64,000 bases of DNA. Source: Synechococcales cyanobacterium C42_A2020_086. GTDB lineage: Bacteria > Cyanobacteriota > Cyanobacteriia > Elainellales > Elainellaceae. A program made the position numbers and the translations under genes. The stretch spans positions 345,577 to 409,576 of the forward strand of contig JACYLU010000036.1 in assembly GCA_015272325.1 (NCBI GenBank), read 5' to 3'. Shown piece by piece: positions 8,827-16,568 of this stretch (positions are counted from its first letter, which is position 1; each line of letters starts with the position of its first letter). The notes under the pieces are model-generated. The model was not told where the DNA came from and searched no databases. It saw only the letters and a program-made list of their open reading frames with translations.

Positions 8827-8839
8827 CGTTGGCTCCTCC

Positions 8840-10249
8840 TTATTCTGCGGCTAGTTCAGATGAACCCCGGACAGACGTAGCGGCCATCCGATTGGCGGCG
8901 TTTTGCGTTACGAAGCTCATTGTGGCGTATTCGGGATAGCCCTCGACGCCTAAATCAGCAATATCCAACCCTTCGATCTCTTCCTGGCGAGAAACCCGCA
9001 GCAGATGCAGCTTTTTCAGGACCCAGCTGGTACCATATCCTGGAATAAACCCGAGCAGCACGACGCAAAGCACCGCCCCCAGGAGCTGTCCGAAGAAATT
9101 AATCGGGGGTACCGCGTCACCTTGAGGAAAACCAGCCGCCGCAATCCCAACAATAACGCTGCCAAAGAGACCGCAAAATCCGTGAACGCCAACGGCACCC
9201 ACGGCATCGTCAATCCCTAGGCGCTCAACAAACACAATCACCTTGGGCATCAAGTATGCACCGACAAAGGCAATCACAATGGCCAGAGCCGGATGGTAGA
9301 TATCCATACCTCCTGCCGCCGAGATGATGCCTGCTAGGGCACCAGAAATCGTGAAGAAGGGATCTGCCTTCGACGAGATATAGGCCGCAACTAATCCGGC
9401 AGCCAGCGACAGAGTCGTGGTCACTCCGATTGAAGCCAGGGTCATTGGAGTGCCGTAGATCGTGGTTCCAGCTTCATAGCCGGGCAAGACAATTAGGCAG
9501 GCTGCTAGGAACGCGTAAAAGCCGACGAAAATCAGCATCAGCCCCACCATGGTTAGCGGCAGGTTGTGGGGAAGGATCGGGCGCGGTTTGCCGTTCTCAT
9601 CATATTTGCCAATCCGGGGACCCAGATTCAGCAGCACTCCCAAGGTAAAGAAGCCAGAGATTCCATGCACAATCCCAGAGCAGCCAAAGTCATGATAGCC
9701 GAGCGCGGTAAATAACCATCCGAACGCATTCCAACCCCACGCCGCTCCCACAAGCCAAGTGAAGCTGCCTAGGACAATCGAAAGAATCAGATAAGCACCA
9801 ATTTTCACCCGCTCGATTAATGCCCCGGAAAGAATCGAAGCGGTAGTCATGGCAAACAGCGCGAAGGCAAACCAGAACACCCCGGTTAGATGATCGGCCG
9901 TATTGGGACCCAACGCCGGTGACCAGGGGTAGGAGGCTTCGACGTAGGGCATCACCGCCGCCACAGTTTCGTTTGCCTCAGGGTTGGTCCAGGGGCCGAG
10001 AATGCCGCCCGTGACGGGAAACAGCGGGAAGGCGTTGTAGACCCACCACCCAAATAAAAAGAAGGTTAACCCCACGCTGGCCAGCGTCAGCAGGTTCTTG
10101 ACCATGGTAGCGAGCACGTTCTTTGTGCGGGAAGCTCCTCCTTCATAGGCAAGGAAACCTGCATGAATGAGCAGCATAAATACAGCAGCCCAGTAGTAGA
10201 AGGATTCTGATACAAACGTTCCGAGAAACTCTTGCGCTTCGGGAGACAT
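8840..10249 (-). CDS. amt: Ammonium transporter (Amt/MEP/Rh family)
   Basis: A 469-residue polytopic inner-membrane protein that moves ammonium into the cell. About eleven hydrophobic segments are seen. Pore residues are visible: YHDFGCSGIVHGISGF carries the recruitment-site Asp and first pore His, and GAVGVHGFCGLFGS carries the second pore His. The N-terminus has no cleavable signal, as in many cyanobacterial Amt1 proteins, and a ~60-residue cytoplasmic C-terminal tail follows the last segment. It lies between the two arms of the nitrogen island, upstream of and co-directional with a coupled small membrane gene. Upstream, only imperfect NtcA-like boxes were found, although amt genes are typically NtcA-controlled. 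Confidence 0.95.
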   Translation of the reverse strand: MSPEAQEFLGTFVSESFYYWAAVFMLLIHAGFLAYEGGASRTKNVLATMVKNLLTLASVGLTFFLFGWWVYNAFPLFPVTGGILGPWTNPEANETVAAVMPYVEASYPWSPALGPNTADHLTGVFWFAFALFAMTTASILSGALIERVKIGAYLILSIVLGSFTWLVGAAWGWNAFGWLFTALGYHDFGCSGIVHGISGFFTLGVLLNLGPRIGKYDENGKPRPILPHNLPLTMVGLMLIFVGFYAFLAACLIVLPGYEAGTTIYGTPMTLASIGVTTTLSLAAGLVAAYISSKADPFFTISGALAGIISAAGGMDIYHPALAIVIAFVGAYLMPKVIVFVERLGIDDAVGAVGVHGFCGLFGSVIVGIAAAGFPQGDAVPPINFFGQLLGAVLCVVLLGFIPGYGTSWVLKKLHLLRVSRQEEIEGLDIADLGVEGYPEYATMSFVTQNAANRMAATSVRGSSELAAE

Positions 10250-10910
10250 AACTTAGCGTTGAGATAAGCGACAACGAAACAAAAGAATCAAATCGAAAAA
10301 ACGGCTGAATTTAGGTTTGAATCTACTCTCTTGAGTCTGCTCTCAGCTCGACACAGGGTTCAGATACACACAACATCGCGCCTCAGCCTACCTGAGCAGC
10401 GAAAACTCCGTTCTAGTGACAAAGATTACAAAGACATGACCTGAGACATTGCATTCACCACCAAGTGGGCGGTGCTACTATCCCAGGGCAGACACATACA
10501 AGGGCAGCCTGCATCAGCAAGACCGCAACACGCCACCGTCAGAATCTTAGAGAACAATGATTAAAACTTAGTAAAGACGACTTGTTATGACAAATTTGTA
10601 TTCAAATTGACCATCAGAGCTTTTTCAGCAGTTTGGCGTGCAGCGAGATCAGGCTGTTTGGGACACAGCGGCTATCATTCCTGACCTCAGTATCATTGCT
10701 GTATCGAAGATTGCAACTCAATGGGGCTACACCTCAACTGGCCTGGAATCCCTAGGGATGAACACTTCGCTGCAGGGGAATAGTGGGGTAATATCGGATT
10801 CAGTTGTTGCTGGCAGCTCGACTGCAGCGCTGTACAACCGTTATTTCGATGATTTTCGATCGGCTTGAGCTTGAGTCTATTTGTTCAACATCACACCTTT
10901 AATTAAGCCC
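10250..10910. other. Divergent intergenic region between amt and the flavoenzyme gene
   Basis: About 660 bp without a convincing gene. It must hold the leftward amt promoter and the rightward promoter of the ACAD-like operon. Two imperfect NtcA half-matches (GTG-N8-TAC at 10416-10429 and 10465-10478) are present, neither with a well-placed -10. A 76-codon plus-strand reading frame at 10638-10868 lacks coding character. Confidence 0.5.
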
Positions 10911-12347
10911 ATGACCGCAACTAAAACTTGGAACACAGAGGAATTCTGGGGACTCGGGTACGATTTTGACCCCCAATGGCTACTCACCCCAGCCCAACAA
11001 GAGCTGCAAGCGAAGCTGATTGACCTGTGCGCCACGGTGCTTCGCCCCAATGCCATCGAGTCAGATCGGGAGTTGGTGTATCCTCGCAAGAACTTTGAGG
11101 CCCTGGCGTCCCTTGGCTTGCTGGGGCTGATCGTCCCTCAAGACTGGGGCGGGCTAGGCGAGAATCATGTCTGCGCTGCAATGGTGGTAGAAACAATTGC
11201 CCGCTACGGCTGCCCGAGCACGGCCATGTGCTACACGATGCATCTAGGTGCAGTGGCGGCACTGCTGTTCCGGGCACACCACAGCACTGAATTTCAAGAC
11301 CTGCTGCGGCGGCTCGATCGCGATGTGCTGATTGGCAGCCTGTCCTATTCTGATCCGGAAACCGGCTCTCACTTCTGGTATCCTGTCTCTTCGAAGGCCG
11401 AGCGAGTTGAGTCGGGCTGGCAGGTGCACAAGAAAGCCTCCTGGACGACTTCGGCTGGCTTTGCCGATTGGTACATTGTCCAGACAACCAGCCCCGAATT
11501 TGACGGCAACTACTCGGATTTGTCCTGCTTCCTGATCCTGGGCAATGAAGTCATAGCAGAACCCCAGAAGTGGGACGCGCTGGGGCTGCGGGGCAATCAG
11601 TCGGGGACGCTCTGCGTAGACGGCGTGACTGTACCCCTCAACCGTATGGTAGGACCCAAAGGCGACGGCACAGCTTCCAACGATGAGATTGTCGATCCCT
11701 TCTTCTTGCTCTGCTCCTCAGCCTGCTGGAACGGCATTGCCATGGGAGCCATCGATATTGCCAAGCGGCATGTAACTCGCAAAAAGCACGTGGATGTGGG
11801 CATGCGCGTGGCGGACTATCCCACCATTCAAGACTATTTTGGGGAAGCCATCATCGACACCAACGCCTGCCGCTGCTTTACCTTCTCGATGGGCAAGCTG
11901 ATGGACGATTTGACGAACCAATGCGATTGGTCGATCCATGCCGATCTCACCGCACTGCCGCGGGCTACATACTTGCCCTGGTACTGGCAAATCAAATTTG
12001 CGGCAGCCAAAAACGTTGCCCATGTCTGCGACAAAATGCTGCATGCCTGCGGCGGTTCTGGCTTCAAGAAAGACATGGAAATCGAACGCTACCTGCGCGA
12101 CGGCAAGGCCGGTTGGGTGATGGGTCCCACGAACGAGGTGCTGCGGCAGTTTGTGGGCAAGCTGGCGCTGCTCGGCTTCGACAGCCTCGACTACTGGAAC
12201 CAAACCGTCAACGAGCGCGTGCTGCACAACGAAGTCAAGAAGCTCGACGCCGAAGGCAAACGCAAGCTGGCAGCCGAACTGCTACAACAAGCCGACGCCG
12301 AAGACCTACATCAAGCCATGAGACCCCTCGTGGGCAGTGGTGTGTAG
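10911..12347 (+). CDS. Acyl-CoA dehydrogenase-superfamily flavoenzyme (catalytic Glu position not conserved)
   Basis: 478 residues with the three-part ACAD fold: N-terminal helices (DWGGLGENHVCAAMVVETIA), a middle beta domain with SYSDPETGSHFWYP and KKASWTTSAGFADW, and a C-terminal helical domain with MLHACGGSGFKKDMEIERYL-R-D. Where dehydrogenases carry the base in Y-E-G-T-x-E, this protein reads V-M-G-P-T-N-E (about residues 403-409), so the base appears replaced by Gly. ACAD-fold proteins lacking that Glu include flavin-dependent monooxygenases and N-oxidising enzymes. No acyl-CoA pathway genes are nearby. ATG 10911 is chosen over the upstream TTG 10881. It heads the rightward set with the MOSC and DUF1989-GcvT genes (69-bp and 40-bp gaps). 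Function inferred: oxidation of a nitrogen compound. Confidence 0.82.
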   Translation: MTATKTWNTEEFWGLGYDFDPQWLLTPAQQELQAKLIDLCATVLRPNAIESDRELVYPRKNFEALASLGLLGLIVPQDWGGLGENHVCAAMVVETIARYGCPSTAMCYTMHLGAVAALLFRAHHSTEFQDLLRRLDRDVLIGSLSYSDPETGSHFWYPVSSKAERVESGWQVHKKASWTTSAGFADWYIVQTTSPEFDGNYSDLSCFLILGNEVIAEPQKWDALGLRGNQSGTLCVDGVTVPLNRMVGPKGDGTASNDEIVDPFFLLCSSACWNGIAMGAIDIAKRHVTRKKHVDVGMRVADYPTIQDYFGEAIIDTNACRCFTFSMGKLMDDLTNQCDWSIHADLTALPRATYLPWYWQIKFAAAKNVAHVCDKMLHACGGSGFKKDMEIERYLRDGKAGWVMGPTNEVLRQFVGKLALLGFDSLDYWNQTVNERVLHNEVKKLDAEGKRKLAAELLQQADAEDLHQAMRPLVGSGV

Positions 12348-12415
12348 TCGCTCGACGGCTGAACCCAGAGGAGGGTGCGGCGTGCCTTCCTCTTTCATGT
12401 CTACCGGAGGAGCAT

Positions 12416-13249
12416 ATGAGCCAGGCTGTGGGTTCTGCAGGTTTTGTGGGCACGCTGGTGTCTCTGTGGCGCTATCCAGTGAAGTCGATGCTGGGCGAGG
12501 AGCTGAATGCGGCTCTGGTGTCGGATCGAGGGCTAGTGGGCGACCGCGCCTATGCCTTGATCGATCGAGCAACCGGCATGACCGCCAGCGCCAAGAATCC
12601 CCGCAAGTGGGGGCAACTCTTTGACTGCCGCGCTGCCTTCACCGCCACACCCCACTCGCCGACCGCTCTACCGACCGTGAAGATGACCCTGCCCGACGGT
12701 CGCGAAATTCGCAGCGATACCCCCGAGGTGCATCAGATTCTCTCTGCTCTATTTGGACGGGAGGTGACGCTGGAAACCCAAGCTCCGACGACGCCTAGCC
12801 TTGAAGAATATTGGCCCAGCATCGAGGGATTGCCCCATCAGGATGCCATCACCGATGAAGCTACGCTAGCCAGTACCTTCTTCGACGGCGCTACGGTGCA
12901 TCTGCTGACTACCGCCACGCTGAATCAGCTGCAGGCCCTGGCTCCTGTCTCTCGGTTTGAAACCCGCCGCTTTCGCCCCAATCTTGTAGTTGCCCCGGAT
13001 GCGGCTACCGGCTTTGTCGAAAACGACTGGATTGGCAAAACCGTGGCAATTGGCGATAGGGTGCGCTTGCATATTCAGGGTCCCTGTCCCCGCTGCGTAA
13101 TGACGACCATGCCGCAAAGCGAACTGCCTGCCGATCTCGAGATTCTCAAAACTGCCGTGCGCCACAATCAGGGGAATGTTGGCGTCTATGCCCGCGTCCT
13201 GCAAGGGGGTACGTTGAAACGCGGCGATGCCGTGCATCTGGAATCCTGA
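12416..13249 (+). CDS. MOSC-domain molybdenum-cofactor protein (YcbX/mARC-like)
   Basis: 277 residues: an N-terminal MOSC_N beta-barrel (LVSLWRYPVKSMLGEELNAA) followed by a MOSC domain with RFRPNLVV and GPCPRCVMTT, where the cysteine is the expected molybdenum-cofactor ligand. YcbX and eukaryotic mARC reduce N-hydroxylated compounds such as N-hydroxy bases and amidoximes, with electrons from a reductase. No fused ferredoxin domain is present, so a separate donor is needed. ATG 12416 has GGAGGA just upstream (12406-12411). The longer in-frame reading back to 11921 overlaps the previous gene and is rejected. Its position next to an ACAD-like possible N-oxygenase suggests handling of N-oxygenated intermediates; this is inference. 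Confidence 0.88.
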   Translation: MSQAVGSAGFVGTLVSLWRYPVKSMLGEELNAALVSDRGLVGDRAYALIDRATGMTASAKNPRKWGQLFDCRAAFTATPHSPTALPTVKMTLPDGREIRSDTPEVHQILSALFGREVTLETQAPTTPSLEEYWPSIEGLPHQDAITDEATLASTFFDGATVHLLTTATLNQLQALAPVSRFETRRFRPNLVVAPDAATGFVENDWIGKTVAIGDRVRLHIQGPCPRCVMTTMPQSELPADLEILKTAVRHNQGNVGVYARVLQGGTLKRGDAVHLES

Positions 13250-13289
13250 CCGTTGACTGCACCGTGCATTCTCTACCCTTTCCACCGCT

Positions 13290-15134
13290 ATGCTGACCAG
13301 TCTGGATCGTCCTGTTGCCCTGCCCGCGCCGCTCGGTGCTTTGGTTGCTGAGTACCGCATCGAGCCAGCCACCGCGATTGCCTATCGGGTGCAAGCCGGA
13401 CAGTACATTCAGATTATTGATATTGAGGGACGCCAGTGTTCTGATTTGCTGGTGTTTGCCGGCGCCGCCTTTGAAGAAGAACTCGATGCCACGGTGACGC
13501 GCACCCTCAACGGCTTGGCGGTTCCCCAAGCGGGGCTGCACGGCAAGTACTTCTCGCAAATGATGCAGCCTCTGTTCGAGGTGATTCAAGACACCTGCGG
13601 GCGGCACGATCAGTTTCTGCTAGCCTGCACCGCTCGCTACTACGAGGACCTCGGCTATCCGGGTCATCCGAGCTGTAGCGATAACTTCAACCGCGTGCTG
13701 CACCCCTACGGCATTCTGCCGCGACCGGGCTGGAGTGCGGTCAACTTTTTCTACAACACAGCGATCGCGAGCGACGGCACGATTGTTGGTGGTGAATCCT
13801 GGTCACGTCCCGGAGACTATGTGCTGCTGCGGGCCAATCGCGATCTGCTCTGCGCTAGCTCCGCCTGCGCCGACGATATTGATGCCGTCAATGCCTGGCA
13901 ACCCACCCCGATCCAGATCCGCATCTATGACGCCAGTGAATCATTTCCGCGAGCAATCGGACGGCGGGTATCTCCAGAAGCACCCGTTCGGCTGACGCGA
14001 CTCAGCGCCTTTACACCCTGCATCCAGACCTTGACGAATCATCTGGTAGAGTACAACGGCTTTTGGGTGCCCAACAGCTTCGCCAACCACGGCATCCACG
14101 ACGAGTACTGGGCGCTGCGAGAGCGGGTGGTGCTGATGGATCTGTCGGCGCTGCGCAAGTTTGAGGTCAGCGGTAGAGACGCGGGTGCGCTGCTGCAATT
14201 GTCCTTCTCGCGGGATATCGGCAAGCTGACGATTGGGCAGTCAGCCTATGGCTGTTTGCTGAATCCCCACGGCGGCATCATCGACGATGGCATTGTCTTT
14301 TGCCTTGGCGAGACTACCTACCGCTATGTCGGCAACTGCGATAGCGACGGCGACTGGCTGCGGCGGGTGGCGCACCAGCGGGGCTACGAAGTCACAATCA
14401 CCCCCAGCAGCGATTGGCTGCACAATCTGGCTCTGCAGGGACCCTGCTCGCGGGATCTGCTGCGGCCGCTGGTCGCGCTCGACTCGGAGTTCGGACTCGG
14501 CAATTTGGATGAATTGGGCTATTTCCGCTTTGCGACGGGGCAAGTGGCAGGGATTCCGGTGCTGATCTCGCGGACCGGCTACACCGGCGAACTCGGCTAC
14601 GAGCTGTTTGTTCATCCCGACCAAGGAGCAGCGCTGTGGGAGGTGCTGATGCAGGCGGGTCGTGCCTATGACTTGCGACCGATGGGGATGCTGGCGCTAG
14701 ATCGGGCCCGCATTGAGGCTGGGCTGCTGGCGGCAGGGCGGGAATTTGACGATCTGACTTCGCCCTATCAGGCAGGCATTGGCTGGGCCGTGGCACTGAA
14801 GAAGCCGGATTTCATCGGCAAAGCGGCTCTGGAGCAGATCAAAGCCCGCCCACCCTATGTTGCCGTTGGTCTAGTACTGGAGGGCAACGAAATCGCTAGC
14901 TTTGGGCAGTGCGTGCATCCCATCGGCGAACGCTGGCGAGTAGGTCGGATTACCAGCGCCACCTTTTCCCCGATTCTCAACCGCAGCATTGCCCTAGCGC
15001 AGATTGTGCCGGAGTATGCCACAATCGGCACCGAACTCGAGGTTGGTTTTGTGGATGGCATGCAGCGCCGCATCCGTGCTGTTGTCGGCCCGCTGGCTGC
15101 TTACGACCCCACAAAGTCGCGAGTCAAAGCTTGA
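13290..15134 (+). CDS. DUF1989 - GcvT-like aminomethyltransferase fusion protein
   Basis: 614 residues in two parts. Residues ~15-210 are a DUF1989 domain (urea-carboxylase-associated type): G-Q-Y-I-Q-I-I-D-I-E-G-R-Q-C-S-D-L-L, GHPSCSDNFNRVL and W-S-R-P-G-D-Y-V-L-L. Residues ~255-605 are a GcvT-type fold with the glycine-cleavage T-protein landmarks D-L-S-A-L-R-K-F-E-V-S-G-R-D, the G-Y-T-G-E-L-G-Y-E-L-F-V substrate loop and L-A-L-D-R-A-R-I-E-A-G, plus the C-terminal barrel. GcvT domains pass a C1 group to tetrahydrofolate, and in dimethylglycine and sarcosine dehydrogenases they are fused to a DAO domain. Here the DAO partner is a separate gene ~9 kb away in the NtcA operon. ATG 13290 starts 40 bp after the MOSC gene. 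Confidence 0.88.
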   Translation: MLTSLDRPVALPAPLGALVAEYRIEPATAIAYRVQAGQYIQIIDIEGRQCSDLLVFAGAAFEEELDATVTRTLNGLAVPQAGLHGKYFSQMMQPLFEVIQDTCGRHDQFLLACTARYYEDLGYPGHPSCSDNFNRVLHPYGILPRPGWSAVNFFYNTAIASDGTIVGGESWSRPGDYVLLRANRDLLCASSACADDIDAVNAWQPTPIQIRIYDASESFPRAIGRRVSPEAPVRLTRLSAFTPCIQTLTNHLVEYNGFWVPNSFANHGIHDEYWALRERVVLMDLSALRKFEVSGRDAGALLQLSFSRDIGKLTIGQSAYGCLLNPHGGIIDDGIVFCLGETTYRYVGNCDSDGDWLRRVAHQRGYEVTITPSSDWLHNLALQGPCSRDLLRPLVALDSEFGLGNLDELGYFRFATGQVAGIPVLISRTGYTGELGYELFVHPDQGAALWEVLMQAGRAYDLRPMGMLALDRARIEAGLLAAGREFDDLTSPYQAGIGWAVALKKPDFIGKAALEQIKARPPYVAVGLVLEGNEIASFGQCVHPIGERWRVGRITSATFSPILNRSIALAQIVPEYATIGTELEVGFVDGMQRRIRAVVGPLAAYDPTKSRVKA

Positions 15135-15161
15135 TGTGCGTCATCTTTGTCGTCCTACTCT

Positions 15162-15662
15162 ATGACCTCGATTTGTCTCTACGATTTGGCTGGTTTTGAT
15201 GGGCTGCCCGTGGCCCAGCGCCTGTTTGGAGACGGCATCCAGCGGCTTGCTCCCTTTCAGTCGGCAGAGTTACCCTTATCCAGCGGCATACCCTGTACGG
15301 TGCTGCGGCTCTGCGAAAATAATTTTCGTGTCCGGCTACAAGAAGCCGACGGGACGGCCTTGCAGCAAGCATTCACTCAGGCGCAAATCGGACAGCGGGT
15401 CTGGTTACAGTCTTTTGCTTGGCTGAGCCGTCTCACCTTGCCGGATGGCATCGAGCGGCTGGCCGAAATCGCGGTGCCCAAATCGCCCCATCGCATCGCC
15501 GGGCTACAGATGAACTGTGCCGCACCTGGCAGAATTGACGGAGTTGCCGTGCTAGTTTGGAGGCATTCGGCGCAGGGGCAGCCAGCGGTAGACCTGCATC
15601 TAGCCGCGTCCGATCGGAAGATAATCCAGACAAAACTGCTGGCACTAGAATTTCCCCTCTGA
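15162..15662 (+). CDS. Unknown 166-aa protein downstream of the DUF1989-GcvT gene
   Basis: No domain recognised. The protein is soluble, starts MTSICLYDLAGFDGLPVAQR, is of mixed composition with no signal or membrane segment, and ends in a beta-rich half (LHLAASDRKIIQTKLLALEF). ATG 15162 is preferred to the TTG at 15147. It begins 27 bp after the GcvT gene and is followed by the GntR regulator, so it belongs to the same unit. By position it could be a small partner subunit, as SoxG/MgdD are in heterotetrameric sarcosine or N-methylglutamate oxidases, but I see no convincing sequence match and do not name it. Confidence 0.6.
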   Translation: MTSICLYDLAGFDGLPVAQRLFGDGIQRLAPFQSAELPLSSGIPCTVLRLCENNFRVRLQEADGTALQQAFTQAQIGQRVWLQSFAWLSRLTLPDGIERLAEIAVPKSPHRIAGLQMNCAAPGRIDGVAVLVWRHSAQGQPAVDLHLAASDRKIIQTKLLALEFPL

Positions 15663-15679
15663 AGCTTACCCTCTGAAGC
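15655..15679. repeat. 11-bp duplication spanning a stop codon (period 14)
   Basis: CCCTCTGAAGC occurs at 15655-15665 and 15669-15679. The first copy contains the TGA stop of the 166-aa gene. Confidence 0.85.
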
Positions 15680-15772
15680 ACTGTTGCGGCTTGAAATGCC
15701 CTAGATAATGATTTGGATGAGAACGGTTTAAAGACGGTTTATAAATCATAAAGAATAAAACGGTTTGGCTCG

Positions 15773-16561
15773 GTGAATTCCCATTCTGATCGGTTGAAAT
15801 ATCGGTTGAAATCTAGTGCGGCGTCTGCAAATCTGCCGCTGCATTTGGTGATCTCAGAGAAATTGCGTGACCAGATTGCCCGAGGCGAATTTCTGCCCGG
15901 TGAGCAATTGCCCAGCGAACATCAGCTGATGCTGACCTATGCTGTCAGCCGGATTACCGTGCGCCGAGCCATAGCCAATCTGGTAAGTCAGGGGTTGGTG
16001 GTGTCCCATCGGGGCAAGGGGGTGTTTGTCAAAGAACGCCGCAAGCTGACTCGCTCCCTCTCGAATCCGCTGATCTTCTTTGACGAAGACATGGCACAGC
16101 AGCAGGCAGCCGCCTCGATTCAGACCTTAGCGTTTGAGGTGCTGCCCGCCTCGCCCGAGGTCGCAGCCCGACTGCGCCTTTCTGCGGCCAACGCACCCGT
16201 CTACTGCCAAAAAAAGGTAATTTTGGTGGATCAGGTGCCGGTCGCAATTGACATCACCTATATCTTGCTGCAGCTCGGTCAAACCTTTGCCACGGAACTC
16301 CAGTCCAGTTTGATTTACCCCACACTCGACAAAAACGGCGTCCTGATCGAGCGGGTTGAGGCGCTGCTGGAATGTACCCATGCCACTCACGAAATCAGCA
16401 CTCACCTGGAGACCCCCCTCGGCGCACCGCTGCTGGTCAACCGCTACGTGGCCTACACCACCGGCGATAAGCCTGTGATCTGCGGCGAAACTCTCTCGCG
16501 AGCCGATCGCCTCTGCTATTCGGTCATCCTCACCAAGCGAGCCACCGCCAACGCGGAGTAG
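15773..16561 (+). CDS. GntR-family repressor, HutC/UTRA type
   Basis: 262 residues. An N-terminal winged helix (about 22-90: ISEKLRDQIARGEFLPGEQL, PSEHQLMLTYAVSRITVRRA, GLVVSHRGKGVFV) is followed by a UTRA ligand-binding domain with Y-C-Q-K-K-V-I-L-V-D and the closing G-E-T-L-S-R-A-D-R. HutC-type proteins bind small metabolites such as urocanate or sugar phosphates and release DNA. It lies at the end of the ACAD/MOSC/DUF1989-GcvT set and probably controls it; the effector would be a pathway compound. The GTG start at 15773 is the reading chosen. A 12-bp tandem duplication (15789-15812) inside the N-terminal codons gives the repeated RLKYRLKS. Three ACGGTTT words lie just upstream. Confidence 0.88.
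   Translation: MNSHSDRLKYRLKSSAASANLPLHLVISEKLRDQIARGEFLPGEQLPSEHQLMLTYAVSRITVRRAIANLVSQGLVVSHRGKGVFVKERRKLTRSLSNPLIFFDEDMAQQQAAASIQTLAFEVLPASPEVAARLRLSAANAPVYCQKKVILVDQVPVAIDITYILLQLGQTFATELQSSLIYPTLDKNGVLIERVEALLECTHATHEISTHLETPLGAPLLVNRYVAYTTGDKPVICGETLSRADRLCYSVILTKRATANAE
15789..15812. repeat. 12-bp perfect tandem duplication inside the GntR gene
   Basis: ATCGGTTGAAAT at 15789-15800 and 15801-15812. Its length is a multiple of three, so the frame is kept and four residues are repeated. Confidence 0.92.
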
Positions 16562-16568
16562 CGGCACC

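Noticed and set aside
10416..10478. NtcA-like boxes (GTG-N8-TAC twice) upstream of amt
   Set aside because: Each misses one consensus base and neither has a TA-N3-T box at the expected 22-23 bases on the amt strand, so no promoter was called.
10638..10868. 76-codon plus-strand ORF between amt and the flavoenzyme gene
   Set aside because: No ribosome site, low-information sequence, and it covers the region that must hold two divergent promoters.
11921..12415. Longer N-terminus for the MOSC gene
   Set aside because: Those codons are the +1-type shadow of the flavoenzyme gene; ATG 12416 has its own GGAGGA.
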